Source: Thermacetogenium sp. UBA4966
Lineage (GTDB): Bacteria; Bacillota; DSM-12270; Thermacetogeniales; Thermacetogeniaceae
Length of the DNA stretch: 16,975 nt
Assembly (NCBI GenBank): GCA_002397275.1
Contig: DHAA01000058.1
Span: 39,839 to 56,813 of the forward strand
Reading direction: 5' to 3'
Part shown: positions 15,855 through 16,975 of the stretch, one piece after another
Layout: each line of letters opens with the position of its first letter
How positions within the stretch are numbered: the stretch's first letter is position 1
Notes under the pieces: model-generated
The model's database searches: none
Told to the model about the DNA's origin: nothing
What the model saw: only the letters and a program-made list of their open reading frames with translations
Program-made: the position numbers and the translations under genes

Positions 15855-15863
15855 ATTATACCA
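15855..15863 (-). promoter_or_regulatory. Extended -10 element, possible promoter for DUF3343-cca
   Basis: TGGTATAAT on the minus strand is a perfect extended -10 (TGnTATAAT), 57 bp before the GTG start. No good -35 lies 17 bp upstream, which extended -10 promoters can do without. A second TATAAT (15826-15821) lies closer, also with a poor -35. Confidence 0.4.
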
Positions 15864-15891
15864 CTCTAAGAGGCCCGCAGGCATAAAAACA

Positions 15892-15924
15892 CCTAACATA
15901 AAGACTTCATGCCCTTATGTTAGG
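15892..15924 (-). terminator. Inverted repeat, candidate terminator of the cooT operon
   Basis: CCTAACATAA (15892-15901) and TTATGTTAGG (15915-15924) are perfect 10-bp complements with a 13-nt loop. On the minus strand the second arm is followed by TGTTTTT, so this can end transcripts coming from the cooT side. The stem is AT-rich for a terminator. As it also lies just upstream of the DUF3343 promoter candidate, an operator is an alternative. Confidence 0.45.
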
Positions 15925-15989
15925 CGGAAAGGGGGGATATTTACTACCCGCGGCATTCAACCCGGGCAGATTTGTGGGAGGTTAAATGT

Positions 15990-16043
15990 ATGCAAAGAAA
16001 AACCATGGAGATTAATTATAATCAAATCCCTACAGGGTTTTGA
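15990..16043 (+). CDS. Possible 17-codon open frame with a strong ribosome binding site
   Basis: GGGAGG (15976-15981) lies eight bases before an ATG that opens the frame MQRKTMEINYNQIPTGF and then stops. The site is as good as those of real genes in this window, and the frame runs into repeat element A. It could be a leader peptide, the surviving 5' end of a gene lost when the repeat inserted, or chance. I recognise no family, and no promoter or downstream gene on this strand is evident. Confidence 0.25.
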   Translation: MQRKTMEINYNQIPTGF

Positions 16044-16058
16044 AACCTCCATGGTTTC
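16000..16058. repeat. Palindromic element A, downstream of cooT
   Basis: AAACCATGGAG (16000-16010) is the exact complement of CTCCATGGTTT (16047-16057), 36 bases apart. The right arm is itself a hairpin, GAAACCTCCATGGTTTC (16042-16058). On the minus strand the left arm reads CTCCATGGTTTTTC, so the structure could also end cooT transcription. It resembles element B at 16865-16916 in arm sequence, size and orientation. Confidence 0.65.
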
Positions 16059-16073
16059 ATTGCCGTTATAAAA

Positions 16074-16265
16074 TTACTTTACCTCTTCCAGGATGATCTT
16101 ATGATCCACCAGGGCTAATTCCTTAATCCTGGCTTTAATTATCTTGCGCTGCCCGAAAATGTTTTCCAGTACAAGACCGCCCTCCTGTGGCTCAACCCTG
16201 TCAACATTTTCAAAATACAGCTCTTCTCGATCACCCAAACTCAGATAGGCATGCGCCTCACACAT
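16074..16265 (-). CDS. cooT: CooT family nickel-binding protein
   Basis: 63 aa, full length for CooT. It begins MCEAHAYL, with Cys2 as in the nickel-binding MCE N-terminus of the family, and has the core NIFGQRKIIKARIKELALVDHKIILEE (35-61). Rhodospirillum rubrum CooT is a small dimeric Ni(II)-binding protein involved in maturing carbon monoxide dehydrogenase. The clostridial homologues are thought to do similar work, but their exact target is unproven. GGAGGTGA lies about nine bases (from GGAGG) before the ATG, inside the end of the DUF3842 gene, which it overlaps by 8 bp. No CODH gene is in the window. Confidence 0.9.
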   Translation of the reverse strand: MCEAHAYLSLGDREELYFENVDRVEPQEGGLVLENIFGQRKIIKARIKELALVDHKIILEEVK

Positions 16266-16683
16266 CTGTCTTCACCTCCATCAATTCTTTTAACTTGTCA
16301 ACCAACTTCTCCACCTGGTGCGGCAATGGTTCATGTTGTACTCCGACTACTTCTACTTTTGACAGTGTCAGAGGCAGTAACAATTTCTTTGCTTTACTGC
16401 CGGCAATAGCTTCGGCCATCTTTGCCGTCAATTCGCCCCTCATGGAATGAGCGAGTATAATCCCCAGGGGACCTACAATAACGTCGACTTCATTGACATT
16501 ATGAACTACCGCATTTTCTCCGCTGGCGCCCTCATTGGCGCCTGCTTTGAGCATTAACGATGTAGCGATAGAATTTGTCCCGATAGCAATAATTTCAGTT
16601 GTCGGCGGGAGGTTTTTTCGCAGTTGGTCTGTAATCAGCCGGCCAATTCCTCCTCCCTGCCCGTCAATAATAGCAATTCGCAT
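16258..16683 (-). CDS. DUF3842 family protein
   Basis: 141 aa from the ATG at 16683, chosen because AGGTGA lies just before it and the product then begins with the family's own MRIAIIDGQGGGIG. Residues 3-20 look like the first beta strand and Gly-rich nucleotide- or dinucleotide-binding turn of a Rossmann-like fold. Later conserved blocks are AIGTNSIATSLMLKAGANEGASGENAVVHN and VDVIVGPLGIILAHSMRGELT. The Gly-rich loop is not a Walker A motif (no GKT/S). No TM segment is clear. Function is unknown. The gene starts four bases after the stop of the small-TM gene and overlaps cooT by 8 bp, so the three form a coupled operon and a nickel-related role is a reasonable guess. Confidence 0.88.
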   Translation of the reverse strand: MRIAIIDGQGGGIGRLITDQLRKNLPPTTEIIAIGTNSIATSLMLKAGANEGASGENAVVHNVNEVDVIVGPLGIILAHSMRGELTAKMAEAIAGSKAKKLLLPLTLSKVEVVGVQHEPLPHQVEKLVDKLKELMEVKTDV

Positions 16684-16687
16684 GTTA

Positions 16688-16843
16688 TCACCTAACTGCC
16701 GCTGCCGTGCCCATCCCCCATTTCGCTCCTGCCGTCCAAACATCCTTTGACCAGATTACTGCGACGCCAAGGGCGACAACAAGAGTGAAGAGAGTTCCCA
16801 CAATACCTGCGACAGCAGCAGCCACCTTTTCAATGTTTATCAT
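16688..16843 (-). CDS. Small single-pass membrane protein, unknown
   Basis: 51 aa: MINIEKVAAAVAGIVGTLF opens into one hydrophobic segment (about 7-31, ending VALGVAVIW) followed by a short basic/polar tail (SKDVWTAGAKWGMGTAAAVR). The stop (TGA) overlaps the DUF3842 ribosome binding site, with four bases before the next start, which supports real translation and coupling. The ATG at 16843 has only a weak ribosome binding site. The frame extends upstream to a TTG at 16900, but that part lies in repeat element B and is unlikely to be coding. No family is recognised. The topology would suit a small membrane subunit or a partner of a transporter. Confidence 0.6.
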   Translation of the reverse strand: MINIEKVAAAVAGIVGTLFTLVVALGVAVIWSKDVWTAGAKWGMGTAAAVR

Positions 16844-16864
16844 CCATTCAGACCCGTAAAAATA

Positions 16865-16916
16865 AAACCACGAATACCCCTGTCCACTTCTGTGGAACAA
16901 AGAACCTCCGTGGTTC
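16865..16916. repeat. Palindromic element B, upstream of the small-TM/DUF3842/cooT operon
   Basis: AAACCACG (16865-16872) and CGTGGTT (16909-16915) are complementary arms, and the right end is a hairpin, GAACCTCCGTGGTTC (16902-16916). The core CCTCCRTGG and the overall AAACCAYG...CCTCCRTGGTT layout match element A in the same orientation. It sits in the 5' region of the operon, with about 60 bp of AT-rich sequence beyond it that may hold the promoter; none is clear before the window ends. Confidence 0.6.
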
Positions 16917-16975
16917 GTTTAGTCTTATTTTCTTTTGTCTTTTGTCATATATATTCTACCTGAAAGTCACGATTC

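Larger units (their letters stand above)
15798..16073. other. 276-bp non-coding stretch between DUF3343 and cooT
   Basis: No long open frame is convincing here. It holds the promoter candidates for DUF3343-cca, the 10-bp inverted repeat at 15892-15924, a 17-codon open frame at 15990-16043 and palindromic element A at 16000-16058. The central part (15926-15970) shows nothing recognisable. Confidence 0.7.

Noticed and set aside
15855..16058. CRISPR array, from the clustered short repeats
   Set aside because: The repeats are inverted pairs of different sequence, with no regular direct repeat-spacer pattern and no cas gene.
16684..16743. 20-codon N-terminal extension of DUF3842
   Set aside because: It overlaps the small-TM gene, and the ATG at 16683 has its own ribosome binding site and begins the family's conserved MRIAIIDGQGGG.

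Overview
The window is typical of an anaerobic, spore-former-type Bacillota (Clostridia, perhaps Peptococcaceae/Desulfotomaculum-like). The basis is the cysE-cysS-thyX-rlmB-yacP gene order, a cysteine T-box leader, strong AGGAGG-type ribosome binding sites, frequent TTG/GTG starts, oxygen-sensitive pyruvate formate-lyase, and the small Clostridia-type families DUF1540, DUF3343, DUF3842 and CooT. The genus is inference. No rRNA, tRNA, CRISPR array, transposase or phage gene was seen.

Layout. (1) 1-4556, minus strand: one transcription unit from a near-perfect sigma-A promoter (TTGACA-17-TATAAT), through a cysteine T-box riboswitch, into cysE, cysS, thyX, rlmB and a yacP-like NYN-domain gene cut by the window edge. 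Neighbours overlap or nearly touch, except for a 135-bp gap between cysS and thyX where many Bacillota carry mrnC. (2) 4725-6507: a DUF1015 gene (+) converging on mobB (-), with 20 bp of coding overlap. (3) 6579-7383: a short DUF1540 gene with its own terminator (-), divergent from a Gly-rich YflT-like stress protein (+). (4) 7471-10116: a Cache/HAMP chemoreceptor and a membrane-anchored polysaccharide deacetylase (both -). (5) 10182-13159: pflB-pflA (-), coupled by TAATG. (6) 13365-15797: a calcineurin-like phosphoesterase (+) converging with a 17-bp overlap on a CCA-adding-type nucleotidyltransferase (-), which is preceded by a DUF3343 gene (-). (7) 15798-16975: a 276-bp non-coding stretch with inverted repeats, then a tightly packed operon (-) of a one-TM small protein, DUF3842 and a CooT-family nickel protein. 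Two related palindromic elements bracket this operon.

How the genes work together. The cysE-cysS part makes O-acetylserine for cysteine and charges tRNA-Cys, under control of uncharged tRNA-Cys. The downstream thyX, rlmB and yacP genes supply dTMP, 23S rRNA methylation and probably an RNA-processing activity. pflB-pflA gives anaerobic acetyl-CoA plus formate. mobB (molybdenum cofactor) and cooT (nickel for CO dehydrogenase-like enzymes) suggest metalloenzyme-rich anaerobic metabolism. The least understood parts, and the best places to look for new biology, are the small-TM/DUF3842/CooT operon with its flanking repeats and the DUF3343-cca pair.
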